A stretch of 64,000 nt of DNA, from NCBI GenBank assembly GCA_021847245.1, contig JAJZUC010000001.1, positions 47,096-111,095 of the forward strand, in the 5' to 3' direction. This DNA is from Deltaproteobacteria bacterium. Its GTDB lineage: Bacteria > Desulfobacterota > Desulfuromonadia > Geobacterales > Geobacteraceae. Shown piece by piece: positions 63,825-64,000 of this stretch. Position 1 is the stretch's first letter. Every line of letters begins with the position of its first letter. The notes beneath the pieces were generated by a model. It was not told the origin of the DNA. It ran no database searches and saw nothing but the letters and a program-made list of their open reading frames with translations. The position numbers and the translations under genes were made by a program.

Positions 63825-64000
63825 ATGAGAATCGAGATGAACATACCCCTTAGCATCGCGTCATTTGCCCTGATGGCGGTCTTGTCCGGCTGCGCCGGTG
63901 TCGGCCCTTCTCCGAAGGGGGGGGATCTGGTCGAGCAGGCCAAGGCTTCGGTCCTGCAGGATGTGCGGATTTCAGGTGAGGGGAAAAGGACCCTGGTGGC
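63825..64000 (+). CDS. pilQ: Type IV pilus secretin PilQ (3' partial)
   Basis: The first 58 codons only; the gene runs off the window. AAGGAG eight bases before the ATG. The signal peptide ends in a good lipobox, AVLSGC, so this secretin appears to be a lipoprotein. After it, LVEQAKASVLQDVRISGEGK may lead into an AMIN domain. Identification rests on position after pilMNOP and on this N-terminus, since the secretin core is outside the window. Confidence 0.85.
   Translation, partial: MRIEMNIPLSIASFALMAVLSGCAGVGPSPKGGDLVEQAKASVLQDVRISGEGKRTLV

Overview
The window reads as chromosomal DNA of a GC-rich Geobacter-like bacterium (Desulfuromonadia, formerly Deltaproteobacteria). The basis is gene content and order, not a database match: secA-argJ-valS followed by pilD, a two-component pair, minor pilins, pilY1 and pilMNOPQ; many Cache/PAS histidine kinases; REC-HD-GYP proteins; an MglA-like GTPase; and a GEMM-type riboswitch with the adenine that marks the cAMP-GMP subclass. 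No rRNA, tRNA, CRISPR array, prophage or intact IS element was seen.

Layout. 1-3524: 3' end of a giant repetitive surface protein with Ig-like modules and a dockerin-like tail, ending at a strong terminator. 3.7-6.0 kb: PlsC-like acyltransferase, RNase HI, HNH nuclease and HAD phosphatase, with a 23-unit heptamer minisatellite between the last two. 6.3-23.4 kb: a co-directional signalling block with four histidine kinases, a REC-PAS protein, three REC-HD-GYP proteins, an MglA-like Ras-superfamily GTPase, a fusion of a receiver with a PilB/GspE-type ATPase and zinc ribbons, and a final single-receiver protein. It ends at a MITE-like palindrome whose tips supply the stop codons of both convergent neighbours. 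23.6-28.4 kb (minus strand): glgP, rarA, pfkA. 28.5-35.1 kb: nadK, recN, a small conserved gene, HDOD, GGDEF-variant, N-acetylglutamate synthase-like GNAT, TldE/PmbA. 35.2-37.4 kb: Tat-exported multicopper oxidase and a minus-strand CheX-like gene. 37.6-47.4 kb: secA, argJ, DUF2914 protein, serine hydrolase, receiver protein, valS. 47.6-64 kb: GGDEF-EAL protein, then the type IV pilus region: pilD, a membrane kinase/sigma-54 activator pair, five prepilin-like genes, pilY1, two accessory genes, a riboswitch with terminator, an HTH gene, pilM, pilN, pilO, pilP and the start of pilQ.

How the genes may work together. The second half is a pilus assembly locus with two visible control points: a -24/-12 (sigma-54) promoter before the second prepilin, close to a sigma-54 activator gene, and a cyclic-dinucleotide riboswitch with an overlapping terminator before the HTH-pilMNOPQ unit. 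The 6.3-23.4 kb block looks like a separate phosphorelay that could feed receivers, HD-GYP phosphodiesterase-type domains, a polarity-type GTPase and a pilus-motor ATPase. This block is the best candidate here for an undescribed system. The link between the two halves is inference.

Several families of short repeats mark intergenic junctions: GTGAGNN heptamers at four loci and GTAGGGGC-ended palindromes at three. Long antisense reading frames opposite most genes are treated as by-products of high GC at third codon positions.
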